A stretch of DNA of 64,000 nt from positions 62,001 through 126,000 of the forward strand of contig NZ_WESE01000007.1 of NCBI RefSeq assembly GCF_009184895.1, in the 5' to 3' direction. Below the pieces are notes generated by a model that had not been told where the DNA came from, did no database searches, and worked only from the letters and a program-made list of their open reading frames with translations. A program made the position numbers and the translations under genes. Below, piece after piece: positions 26,524 through 34,044 of the stretch; the stretch's first letter is position 1; each line of letters starts with the position of its first letter. The DNA comes from Nostocoides sp. F2B08 (GTDB lineage: Bacteria; Actinomycetota; Actinomycetes; Actinomycetales; Dermatophilaceae).

Positions 26524-27313
26524 CGTGACCAGCCGCGAGGCGCGTCCCACCAACGAACGCGTGGTCGTGCTCATTCCGACCTACAACGAGCGCGAGGCGC
26601 TGCCGGGTACTCTCGACCGGTTGCGTGCCGAGGTGCCGACCGTGGACATCGTCGTCCTGGACGACAACAGTCCGGACGGAACGGGGGCGGTGGCCGACGC
26701 ATACGCGGCCAGGGACCCGCAGATCCACGTCCTGCATCGTGAGGGCAAGGAGGGACTCGGGCGCGCATACCTCCATGGGTTCGCGTGGGCGCTCGCCCAG
26801 GGCTACGACGTTCTCGTCGAGATGGACGCTGACGGCTCCCACCAACCCACGCACCTGCCCGACATCCTGGCAGCACTGTCAGATGCGGACGTCGTCATCG
26901 GAAGTCGCTGGGTGCGCGGGGGAGCGGTCCGCAACTGGCCACTCCACCGCAAGGCCCTCTCGGTGGGGGGAAACCTGTACACCAGGGTCATGCTCGGGAT
27001 GCCGGTCCACGATGCCACAGCCGGCTACCGCGCGTACCGCGCCGACGCGCTCGTGGCGATCGGGCTGGACGACGTGGCATCGGAAGGGTACTGCTTCCAG
27101 GTCGACCTCACTCGCCGTGCCGTCCGGGCCGGACTGACGGTGCGGGAGGTCCCGATCACGTTCGTCGAGCGCGAGCTCGGTTCATCCAAGATGAGTCCCG
27201 ACGTCGCCCGCGAGTCTTTGCGGAGGATCACCAGGTGGGGTCTCGGCTACCGGGGTGGCCAGGTGCGCGACCTCGTGGGTCGTCGCGGGCGCTGGCACGA
27301 CCTCGCGGACTGA
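26513..27313 (+). CDS. ppm1: Polyprenol monophosphomannose synthase
   Basis: 266 aa from GTG at 26513, with GAAAGG six bases upstream; this start lies inside the end of lnt. It is a GT2-family glycosyltransferase: VLIPTYNEREALPGTL, the DxD-type segments VLDDNSPDGTG and EMDADGSHQP, and RWVRGGAVRNWPLHR. No C-terminal membrane domain is present, as in the bacterial DPM1-type catalytic unit. It should transfer mannose from GDP-mannose to polyprenyl phosphate for lipoglycan and glycoprotein mannosylation at the membrane. The lnt neighbour mirrors the mycobacterial Lnt-Ppm1 link. Confidence 0.93.
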   Translation: MSRDVTSREARPTNERVVVLIPTYNEREALPGTLDRLRAEVPTVDIVVLDDNSPDGTGAVADAYAARDPQIHVLHREGKEGLGRAYLHGFAWALAQGYDVLVEMDADGSHQPTHLPDILAALSDADVVIGSRWVRGGAVRNWPLHRKALSVGGNLYTRVMLGMPVHDATAGYRAYRADALVAIGLDDVASEGYCFQVDLTRRAVRAGLTVREVPITFVERELGSSKMSPDVARESLRRITRWGLGYRGGQVRDLVGRRGRWHDLAD

Positions 27314-27328
27314 GGCGTTGCACGACAC

Positions 27329-27838
27329 ATGAGTCCGACCGTCCCGCCCCGCCCCCGATCGTCCCGGCGACTGCTCATGCTGATCGCCGTACTGCTCTTC
27401 GTCATGCCACTGATCGAGATCACGGCCGTGATCGCCGTGGGTCAGCTGATCGGCGTGTGGCCGACGATCACCCTCCTCGTCCTCGAGTCGGCGCTGGGAG
27501 CCTGGATCGTCCGCCGTGAGGGCGGCAGGGCGTGGGAAGCGCTGGTCACCGCCCTCCAGACCGGGCGGATGCCCAGCCGGGAACTCTCGGACGCCGCGCT
27601 GATCCTCGTCGGCGGCGTGTTGCTGCTCACACCGGGTTTCGTGACGGACCTCGTCGGCTTCGTCGTGGTGCTGCCGATGACCCGTCCGGTCGCACGTCGC
27701 CTTCTCGAGCGCGTCGTCGCGCAGCGCCTACTCGGTGGCATCGTGCCCCAGGCCGACCCCGCCACATGGCGCGGCCCCGGTGAACCTCATGGTTCGACCG
27801 GGGCCGGTGACACCATCCGGGGGGATGTGATCGACTGA
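27329..27838 (+). CDS. fxsA: FxsA family membrane protein
   Basis: 169 aa. Motifs of the FxsA family are seen: LFVMPLIEITAVIAVGQLIG, LESALGAWIVRREGGRAWEA and the hydrophobic LILVGGVLLLTPGFVTDLVG, together giving three to four membrane segments. The tail is cytoplasmic and polar. FxsA relieves F-plasmid exclusion of phage T7 in E. coli, but its normal role is unknown. The gene lies 15 bp after ppm1 and converges with rbpA, the same order as in mycobacteria. Confidence 0.92.
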   Translation: MSPTVPPRPRSSRRLLMLIAVLLFVMPLIEITAVIAVGQLIGVWPTITLLVLESALGAWIVRREGGRAWEALVTALQTGRMPSRELSDAALILVGGVLLLTPGFVTDLVGFVVVLPMTRPVARRLLERVVAQRLLGGIVPQADPATWRGPGEPHGSTGAGDTIRGDVID

Positions 27839-27907
27839 GCGCCTCTGGGCTGTCGCCTCGAGACTTCCCTTCTGGGCAGTCTCCGCAGGACTTCTGGGCT
27901 GCGTCTC
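27839..27907. repeat. Repeated TCTGGGC words in the fxsA-rbpA convergent spacer
   Basis: TCTGGGC occurs at 27844, 27871 and 27893, each followed by partly similar sequence, within the 69-bp spacer between two convergent genes. They may be remnants of a small tandem duplication. No hairpin with a T-run is seen, so I do not call a terminator. Confidence 0.4.
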
Positions 27908-28264
27908 TCAGGCGCTGCGCTTCTTGGGCTTCTCGCCGCGAGAGGCGCGCAACAGCTCGAGACGTTCCTCGAGGAGCTCCTCCAGCTCGGGGATGGAGCG
28001 GCGCTCGAGCAGCATGTCCCAGTGCGTGCGGGCGGGCTTGACCGGCTTGAGTTCGGGGGCCTCGCCCCCCTGGAGCAGGGCGTTCTCGCCGCAGCGGCAC
28101 TCCCAGGTGGGAGGGATCTCGGCCTCGACCGAGAAGGGCAGCTCGATCTTGTGACCGTTGCTGCAGATGTACGTCGTGATCTGGCGCTCGCTGGGAACGA
28201 CGTTCTCTTCGCTCTCCATGCTGAAAGCACCGAGTCTGGTGCCGCGCAAGGCTCGCTCTGCCAT
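27908..28264 (-). CDS. rbpA: RNA polymerase-binding protein RbpA
   Basis: 118 aa. RbpA binds the primary sigma factor and stabilises open complexes in actinobacteria. The N-terminus MAERALRGTRLGAFSMESE is the conserved tail. The core domain has CSNGHKIELPFSVEAEIPP and WECRCGENALL; the four metal-type cysteines of some homologues are only partly kept. PARTHWDMLLERRSIPELEE is the sigma-interaction domain. It is preceded by a promoter of the SigR/SigH type, in line with the thiol-stress control of Streptomyces rbpA. Confidence 0.96.
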   Translation of the reverse strand: MAERALRGTRLGAFSMESEENVVPSERQITTYICSNGHKIELPFSVEAEIPPTWECRCGENALLQGGEAPELKPVKPARTHWDMLLERRSIPELEELLEERLELLRASRGEKPKKRSA

Positions 28265-28582
28265 GGCTTCATCTCCCTAGGATTCGGGGTCTCGATTCAG
28301 GACAACGGCGGCGAGAAGAGTGTTGTTCCATGATGTGGACCACCGTCTCGTGGGGGTGTTCGCCGCTGGGCGCCGTTCGGATGGGTGAGGCGCCCCGGTC
28401 CACCTAAAGCCTCTAAGTTACCGGTGCGGCAACTAACTTGTCACATCGGCGCTATCGGCATGTGAGCACCGGCGCAGCTGACGTGTGGGGTCGAGGCGGG
28501 GGACCGCGCGGCGCATGACACGATCGTCCGAATCGTCGTGACTCCTGCCACGTCGGGTTTCGAGTCGATAGCGTCTACGACT
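28265..28582. other. 318-bp intergenic region between rbpA and the transporter
   Basis: The region holds the rbpA promoter (28301-28329) and, next to the transporter start, TAGCGT at 28569-28574 as a candidate -10 box. In the middle, AAGTTA and TAACTT form 6-bp inverted arms 13 bases apart near 28,416-28,440. No further gene or RNA is recognised. Confidence 0.6.
28301..28329 (-). promoter_or_regulatory. SigR/SigH-type ECF promoter of rbpA
   Basis: Reading toward rbpA, GGAAC (28329-28325) is followed after exactly 18 bases by GTTGTC (28306-28301). This equals the GGAAT/C-N18-GTT consensus of the thiol-oxidative-stress sigma factors SigR (Streptomyces) and SigH (mycobacteria). The predicted start would leave a leader of about 30 bases before the rbpA ATG at 28264. 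Confidence 0.75.
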
Positions 28583-29950
28583 GTGGCGATGATCTCGGAC
28601 CCCGCTGACCTGACCGGACCGACCGCGCTCGAGGGCAATGCGGACTCCTCGAAGCGCCGCGTCATCGCGTGGGGCATGTGGGACTGGGGAGCACAGCCGT
28701 TCAACACGGTGATCACGACCTTCGTCTTCTCCGTCTACCTCACCAGCAGTGCGTTCGGTGCGACGAACTTCACATCCATGGCGCTGGCCGTCTCGACAGG
28801 TGTCGCTGGCCTCTTCGTCGCCCTGCTCGCACCGGTTCTCGGTCAGAACTCCGACCGTTCGGGCAAGACGGTGCGCAACCTCAAGATCCAGACGTGGGTC
28901 CTGGCCGTTCTCTCGGCCGCGCTCTTCTTCGTGCAGCCGGAGCCCGCATTCCTCATCCTGGGACTCGTGCTCCTCGGAGCCGGCTCCGTCATCTCCGAGA
29001 TCGCGGGGGTCAACTACAACGCGACGATCGACCAGGTGGCCACGCCACGGACGGTCGGCCGGGTCTCCGGCTTCGGGTGGGGGATGGGATATCTCGGCGG
29101 CATCCTCGTCCTCCTGCTCATCTTCTTCCTTTTCATCCAGCCCGAGGTCGGCCCGTTCGGGGTGACGGACGACGGCGCGCTGGACATCCGGGTGTCGATG
29201 CTCGTCTGCGGGCTGTGGATCGCTCTCTTCACCATTCCGGCCTTCCGCGTCCTGCGCGACCGGCCGCGGCCACTCGCTCCGCGGGTCGGCGTCGCGGACT
29301 CCTATCGCCTTGTATGGCGCTCCATCCGTGGTCTGTGGTCGACCTCCCGGCACACCGTGTACTTCCTGCTGGCCTCCGCGCTGTTCCGCGACGGCCTCGC
29401 GGGTGTCTTCGCCTTCGGAGCCATCCTGGCCGCCGGCACGTTCGGCCTGTCGGCCGGGGAGGTGATCATCTTCGGGGCGGCCGCGAACATCGTCGCCGGG
29501 CTGGCCACCATGGCCTTCGGCACGCTCGACGACTGGATCGGTCCGAAGAAGGTCATCCTCATCTGCCTTGCGGCGCTGGTCACCCTCGGCCTCCTGATCT
29601 TCATCCTGCACGACGGGGGCAAGACCGTCTTCTGGGTCCTCGGACTGCTGCTCACAGTGTTCGTCGGCCCGGCCCAGGCTGCCTCCCGCAGCTTCCTGGC
29701 CCGTCTCATCCCGCAGGGCAAGAGCGGCGAGATCTTCGGCCTCTATGCCACGACCGGGCGCGTCGTGTCGTTCCTCTCACCGCTGGCCTTCGGCGCCTTC
29801 ATCGCGCTGGGTGCGGCTATCACCGGCCAGGACAACACGCAGTACTGGGGCATCCTCGGCATCGTCCTCATCCTCGCCGCGGGCTTCGCCGTCATGATCC
29901 CCGTTCGCGAGCACGGCGAGCACACGATGGGTCAGGTCGGCTCGAGCTGA
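28583..29950 (+). CDS. MFS transporter of the UMF1/Atg22-like family
   Basis: 455 aa from GTG at 28583. The N-terminus WGMWDWGAQPFNTVITTFVF is the signature of the UMF1/Atg22-like major facilitator group, in which some eukaryotic members export amino acids from vacuoles. About twelve membrane helices are present. VNYNATIDQVATPRTVGRVS and SRSFLARLIPQGKSGEIFGLY are the two conserved cytoplasmic loops. Substrate is unknown; amino acids are a guess from the eukaryotic members. TAGCGT at 28569, eight bases upstream, favours the GTG start over the longer start at 28538 or ATG at 28589. Confidence 0.87.
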   Translation: MAMISDPADLTGPTALEGNADSSKRRVIAWGMWDWGAQPFNTVITTFVFSVYLTSSAFGATNFTSMALAVSTGVAGLFVALLAPVLGQNSDRSGKTVRNLKIQTWVLAVLSAALFFVQPEPAFLILGLVLLGAGSVISEIAGVNYNATIDQVATPRTVGRVSGFGWGMGYLGGILVLLLIFFLFIQPEVGPFGVTDDGALDIRVSMLVCGLWIALFTIPAFRVLRDRPRPLAPRVGVADSYRLVWRSIRGLWSTSRHTVYFLLASALFRDGLAGVFAFGAILAAGTFGLSAGEVIIFGAAANIVAGLATMAFGTLDDWIGPKKVILICLAALVTLGLLIFILHDGGKTVFWVLGLLLTVFVGPAQAASRSFLARLIPQGKSGEIFGLYATTGRVVSFLSPLAFGAFIALGAAITGQDNTQYWGILGIVLILAAGFAVMIPVREHGEHTMGQVGSS

Positions 29951-30022
29951 GCGGTCGGCGCAGCCGTGCAGATGAGCCCGTAGTCCCGGGGGTCACGCCT
30001 GCGGCTGCGGACGCGGGCCTGT

Positions 30023-31606
30023 TCAGCCGGCGTACTCCCAGTGCCAGGGCTCGGGCTTGCGTCCGTCTGCGGCAGCCCAACTCGGGTGGAACCACCCGAA
30101 GAGCGGGGCGTTCTGCTTCATCCACAGGTGCTCGATCGTTCCGAAGTTGTTGATGCCACCGCACAGGTCGAGGGCCTTGCCGAGGCCGTGGTTGCTCGTC
30201 CCGGGCGGTGCGGCCCAGAATCCGCGCGTCGCCTTGACCGCGACCTGCTGGCTGAACGAACGGTAGGAGTCGGTCACGCAGATGGGCCGTCCGAAGTCCT
30301 CGGCGAAGCGCTGGCTGAGGGCGTTGAAGGCGACTGCCGCGCTGGGGATGGCGAACTCGGCCTCGGCCATCCAGAGCGGGCAGAGAGCGCTCGCCGGCAG
30401 CTGGCCATTGGGGTAGACGCCCTCGTCGTCGCTGCACGGCTGGTCGATCTCCGGGAGCTCGATGTTGTTCTCGGTGAGCTCCTTGAGCAGCGCCTCGCCG
30501 CGTGCCTTGGCCTCGGGCGAGGACATGCCGAGCAGGACCGCGGCGAGAGGTGCGGCCTCGCGCAGGGTCGATGCGTGCTCCTCCTGGGCCTCCGCCACGG
30601 CGGTTCGCTGTGCCTCGAGCGCCTCCTCGGCCTCAACGGTGGCACGAGCGGCTTCGGCCGCCGCCTCCTGGGCGGCGGCGCTCTCGTCCTGGGCGCGTTC
30701 GGCGGCCTCCGCCTGACGCTCGGTGAGATCACGGATGTCGTCGAAGAGCCGGATGCGTTCGTCGGTCAGGTAGGCCAGGTCGCCGACCGGGTTGCCCGCT
30801 TCGGCCGGGTCGTTGATGAGCGCGTCGAACACCGACACCATCTCGGCGGTCGATCCTCCGTCGCTGTAGGCGCTGAAGGCCCAGTCGCGCAGCTGCTGGT
30901 GCTTGCGGGCCAACTGCTCGGCCAGCCGCACGGCGGTGGCGCGTGAGCTCGCGGCGCGAGCAAGGCTCAGGCGTGCGGTCTCGTTGGCGGCGGCCTTGGC
31001 CTCGAGGGCGTCGTTCGCGTCCTTCGTGACAGCCTGGAGCTTGGCGAGCAGGGCCGCCATCTCGGCGTTGCCGCGGGTGAGCGAGGCGATCAGGGCGTCG
31101 GCCTCGGCGAGCTGCGCGGAGACGTCCCGAGGGGTCAGCGGCGTGTCGTCGTGGTGGTCGTACGTGGCATCGTCGGGGGAGGCGGTCCAGGGGCTCGGTG
31201 GCGGCGTGTAGACCTCGCTTGGAGCCGGCCGACTCGTCGTCGGCGACGTGGTCCGCGGAACGGTCGGCGTTGTCGACGTCGTCGGCTTCGGCTTCGGCGC
31301 CGATGGGCTCGAGGTCGTCGGCGCCGGCGTGGTAGGTGCCGGGGGAGGAGTCGTCGTCGGCGGTGGCGGCGGTGGGGCGGTCGTCGGCGGCGGGTCGCTC
31401 GTGGGGGGCGGCGGTGGCGGCTCGGGGACGGGGTCCGACGTGGGCGCCGGTTCTGGCGCCGGCTCGGTCGTCGCCGTGACCGTCGCGGACAGGGTGGCCG
31501 TGGCGGTCACGGTCGCGTCCGGCACCGGCTCGGCGTGGGCCAGCGGGGCGGCGACGAGCATGGCGAGGCTCATCCCGATGATCGGGACGACTCGCGAACG
31601 CCTCAT
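30023..31606 (-). CDS. Secreted VanY-like D-alanyl-D-alanine carboxypeptidase with coiled coil
   Basis: 527 aa from ATG at 31606. A signal peptide (VVPIIGMSLAMLVAAPLAHA) is followed by a Pro/Thr/Ser-rich linker of over 100 residues, then a long alpha-helical coiled coil (about residues 165-370), like the one in actinobacterial NlpC/P60 RipA-type proteins. The C-terminal peptidase domain has SNHGLGKALDLC near residue 470 and the final EPWHWEY, giving the His-Asp-His zinc ligands of VanY/LAS peptidases. It should trim peptidoglycan stem peptides outside the cell. A glycopeptide-resistance role is not implied; no other van genes are present. Confidence 0.87.
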   Translation of the reverse strand: MRRSRVVPIIGMSLAMLVAAPLAHAEPVPDATVTATATLSATVTATTEPAPEPAPTSDPVPEPPPPPPTSDPPPTTAPPPPPPTTTPPPAPTTPAPTTSSPSAPKPKPTTSTTPTVPRTTSPTTSRPAPSEVYTPPPSPWTASPDDATYDHHDDTPLTPRDVSAQLAEADALIASLTRGNAEMAALLAKLQAVTKDANDALEAKAAANETARLSLARAASSRATAVRLAEQLARKHQQLRDWAFSAYSDGGSTAEMVSVFDALINDPAEAGNPVGDLAYLTDERIRLFDDIRDLTERQAEAAERAQDESAAAQEAAAEAARATVEAEEALEAQRTAVAEAQEEHASTLREAAPLAAVLLGMSSPEAKARGEALLKELTENNIELPEIDQPCSDDEGVYPNGQLPASALCPLWMAEAEFAIPSAAVAFNALSQRFAEDFGRPICVTDSYRSFSQQVAVKATRGFWAAPPGTSNHGLGKALDLCGGINNFGTIEHLWMKQNAPLFGWFHPSWAAADGRKPEPWHWEYAG

Positions 31607-31673
31607 GTCCCCAGACTCCGAACACGTCGATACAACACGTCGATGGAAGATCCACCCACTACTCGTCCTCACA

Positions 31674-32162
31674 CTAAACCTCAGGGGTGACCTGTGGGGA
31701 GTATCTGAGAAGAACAACACCGTACGGACGACCCCCGAGCCGCCCGACCTCCTCGAAACCCATCGCAGCGTGAAAGGCCAGGGACGTGGCGTTCGGTGGC
31801 TCGAAGTTCACCTCCGCGACCAGCGGCCGGCTCGGATGGCGCTCCATCAGCACCCGGTAGACCCTCCGGGCCAGCCCGCGCCCCCGGTGAGCGGGGTCGA
31901 TGACGATCCGGTCGACGTAGTGGAACTCGGGCTCGCGCTCGCTGAACCACCGATAGTTCGGCGAGTCGTACGCGCTCCCCTCGATGAAGGTGATGACGAA
32001 GCCGGCGCGCGAGTCGTCGACCTCGATCACGTCGACTGCGTGAGCGTGACGCCGCAGAAAGGCCAGACGCGAGGCGTCCATCGGTGCGAGGAAGTGCACA
32101 TCCGCCTCGTTCCAGGCCAGGATCGCGCCGTCGTCCTCCGGTGTCGACGCCCTCAGGATCAT
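31674..32162 (-). CDS. GNAT family N-acetyltransferase
   Basis: 162 aa from ATG at 32162. The acetyl-CoA binding motif A is VIDPAHRGRGLARRVYRVLM, followed by ANATSLAFHAAMGFEEVG-like motif B (PPNATSLAFHAAMGFEEVG). The substrate cannot be predicted. CAGACT six bases before the ATG (32174-32169) supports this start over the longer frame to 32207. It stands alone between vanY-like and ssb genes and shares no operon. Confidence 0.88.
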   Translation of the reverse strand: MILRASTPEDDGAILAWNEADVHFLAPMDASRLAFLRRHAHAVDVIEVDDSRAGFVITFIEGSAYDSPNYRWFSEREPEFHYVDRIVIDPAHRGRGLARRVYRVLMERHPSRPLVAEVNFEPPNATSLAFHAAMGFEEVGRLGGRPYGVVLLRYSPQVTPEV

Positions 32163-32291
32163 CGGACCAGTCTGCCTGCTCCGGCCGCGCTCTCCGCAGC
32201 CGCCCACAGCGCCTGTTCAGGTCGGGAGTGTCGTCCCCACTCTTCGTCCTGCCCCTGTCGGCGACGTGCGGGGCCAGGGGAGGGTCGCCCC

Positions 32292-32771
32292 ATGAGATCC
32301 GACGATGAAGACCCTCAGCAGCAGCGCACTCGACAGAGACGGGGCGCCGACGCCGCGCACTCCCCGTCCGATATCGGCGACGGTGAGAACACGGTCGTCC
32401 TGGTCGGACGGGTGAGCGCCGCACCCGAGGTGCGTGAGCTGCCGAGCGGGGACGCACTCGTGACGTTCCGGCTCGTCGTGCCACGCCCGGGGCGCCGTCG
32501 CGACGCCGGTGCCACGAAGCGCTCCGCGACCGAGCGAACCACCGTGGACGTGATCGACGTGGCGTGCTGGACAGCGCGGACCCGGCGCAGTGCGCTCCGG
32601 CTCGAGGCGGGGGATCGGGCCCGGGTGGAGGGCTCTTTGCGCCGGCGCTTCTTCCGCGCCGGCGGCGCGACCGCGAGCCGGTACGAGGTCGAGGCCACCT
32701 CGGTGCGGGCCAGTCGGCCCACGGGGCGAAGCACGGGGTCGGGGTCGGAGCTCAGCTCGGGGGTGACATGA
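32292..32771 (+). CDS. Single-stranded DNA-binding protein (accessory type)
   Basis: 159 aa. An OB-fold of the SSB family is seen: NTVVLVGRVSAAPEVRELPS, VTFRLVVPRP, and DVACWTARTRRSALRLEAGDRARVEGSLRRR. The C-terminus ends SGVT and lacks the acidic DDDIPF-type tip that recruits partner proteins in the main SSB. It is therefore more likely a secondary SSB-like protein, as known in other actinobacteria. AGGGGAGG at 32276-32283 is an ideal ribosome-binding site eight bases before ATG. The 3' end overlaps the convergent membrane-protein gene by 20 bp. Confidence 0.85.
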   Translation: MRSDDEDPQQQRTRQRRGADAAHSPSDIGDGENTVVLVGRVSAAPEVRELPSGDALVTFRLVVPRPGRRRDAGATKRSATERTTVDVIDVACWTARTRRSALRLEAGDRARVEGSLRRRFFRAGGATASRYEVEATSVRASRPTGRSTGSGSELSSGVT

Positions 32772-33264
32772 GCAACCAGTACTCGGTGGGGCCTCGGGCG
32801 CCGACGAAACCAGTCCAGGCCGTTCCGTCGGCGTTCCCGGACATCTGACGTCGGATCCGCTCGTTCGTCGGTTCAGCGATGAGAACGGTTCCCATCGGCT
32901 CGGTGCCGGTGATCTCGACCGAGTGCGCCGGTGTGTTGACCGGGAAGTCGCCGAAGGAGTAGCGCGCGTCGGCGACCGATGACGGCTCATGCCGTGACGT
33001 GCCCTCGTAGACGATGACCGAGACCGAGTCGTCCTGGACCGGGGTGCATGCTGCGGCCTCCACGTCGCTCCAGGACGACTGTGCGTCGAGGGGTGTCGCA
33101 CAGGACCGCAGCTCGTAGGTGACCGTGTCGAACGCCATGAACCGCTGGTAGGTCAGGACGATCAGCACGGCGATCGCCGCCACGATGAGGACGATGACCC
33201 ACGGACGGCTGCGTTGCCGTCCGTTGACGATCCACTCGGATGTGTCCCTGGTCTTCGTGCGCAT
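32752..33264 (-). CDS. Small membrane-anchored protein of unknown function
   Basis: 170 aa. A cytoplasmic N-terminus of about 20 residues (basic) precedes one membrane helix (WVIVLIVAAIAVLIVLTY) and an extracytoplasmic domain of about 125 residues with two cysteines (SCATPLDAQ and AACTPVQD) that could form a disulfide. I recognise no family. GATAAT at 33277-33272, seven bases before ATG, is the best -10 box in the window and suggests leaderless transcription. The dif-like site lies just upstream of its promoter. Confidence 0.75.
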   Translation of the reverse strand: MRTKTRDTSEWIVNGRQRSRPWVIVLIVAAIAVLIVLTYQRFMAFDTVTYELRSCATPLDAQSSWSDVEAAACTPVQDDSVSVIVYEGTSRHEPSSVADARYSFGDFPVNTPAHSVEITGTEPMGTVLIAEPTNERIRRQMSGNADGTAWTGFVGARGPTEYWLLMSPPS

Positions 33265-33311
33265 GAGAGGAATTATCGCTGCTCAGGCCGTCGGGAACAC
33301 CCTGATTACCG

Positions 33312-33339
33312 AATGCCGATAATCGACATTATGTCACTT
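33312..33339 (+). other. Candidate dif site for XerC/XerD chromosome-dimer resolution
   Basis: A 28-bp sequence in an intergenic spacer has the 11+6+11 layout of dif: left arm AATGCCGATAA, centre TCGACA, right arm TTATGTCACTT. Against E. coli dif (arms GGTGCGCATAA and TTATGTTAAAT) the left arm matches at 7 of 11 and the right arm at 8 of 11 positions, including the inner ATAA/TTATGT core. The strand preference of genes and of G/C runs flips here, as expected at the replication terminus. Confidence rests on these independent signs together. Confidence 0.75.
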
Positions 33340-33396
33340 TACTCGGCGACCTCGAACTCCACTCTCCCCCTCGTGCCGCTGCGGCATGCTGGGACG

Positions 33397-34044
33397 ATGA
33401 CCGACCCCATCCGCGCCGCACAGTCGTCCGCCGGCACGCCGGGGGTCGTGTGGGTCGTGGCCGGTGCGCCGGGTGCGGGCAAGTCCACCGTCGCCGACGA
33501 GCTTCGTCGCCGGGTCCATCCCGCCCCGGCCCTGCTCGACAAAGACACGCTCTTCGCCGGGTTCGTCGACGAGGTCCGGCGGGCCCACGGCCGCTCCGAG
33601 GGTGAGCGTGAGGGTTCGTGGTACGACGCCCACGTCAAGGTCCACGAGTACGCCGGGATGACGGCGTCGGCTGCCCAGATCCGCGCCGGGGGCTGTCCGG
33701 TGCTCCTCGTCGCGCCGTTCACCACCCAGATTCGCGACCTGCGATCGTGGACGAACTGGGTGGCCGCGCTGGGTGGAGACCCGGTCCGGCTGGTCTGGGT
33801 GTCGCTGGGCCCCGAGGCGCTCCGGAGCAGGCTGACGCAGCGCGGTTCCGGGCTCGATACCGGAAAGCTCGGGCAGTGGGAGGCCTTCGTGCGGCGGACG
33901 CGCCCCGACACCCCTCCCCCGGTGCCGCACTCGGTGGTGGACAACGAGGGGTCACTGGAGGCGACCCGACGTCAGGTGGATGCACTCGTCGCCTCGTTCG
34001 ACACGGATCAGGAGCCACCGACCCGGACCAGGCCACTCTCGTAG
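33397..34044 (+). CDS. P-loop AAA/zeta-toxin-like kinase family protein
   Basis: 215 aa from ATG at 33397. The Walker A motif GAPGAGKST near residue 25 begins a small ATP-binding domain with LLDKDTLFAGFVDE (a likely acidic substrate-binding site) and an Arg-rich lid (LRSRLTQRGSGLDTGK). It resembles AAA_33-type kinases and, more distantly, zeta toxins. No antitoxin-like partner gene is next to it, so a toxin role is unsupported. Its 3' end overlaps the convergent response-regulator gene by 37 bp. Longer in-frame starts would run through the dif site. Confidence 0.78.
   Translation: MTDPIRAAQSSAGTPGVVWVVAGAPGAGKSTVADELRRRVHPAPALLDKDTLFAGFVDEVRRAHGRSEGEREGSWYDAHVKVHEYAGMTASAAQIRAGGCPVLLVAPFTTQIRDLRSWTNWVAALGGDPVRLVWVSLGPEALRSRLTQRGSGLDTGKLGQWEAFVRRTRPDTPPPVPHSVVDNEGSLEATRRQVDALVASFDTDQEPPTRTRPLS

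Noticed and set aside
33397-34044. Zeta-type toxin of a toxin-antitoxin pair
   Set aside because: Only the P-loop kinase fold supports it; no small antitoxin gene is adjacent and the upstream spacer is occupied by the dif-like site.
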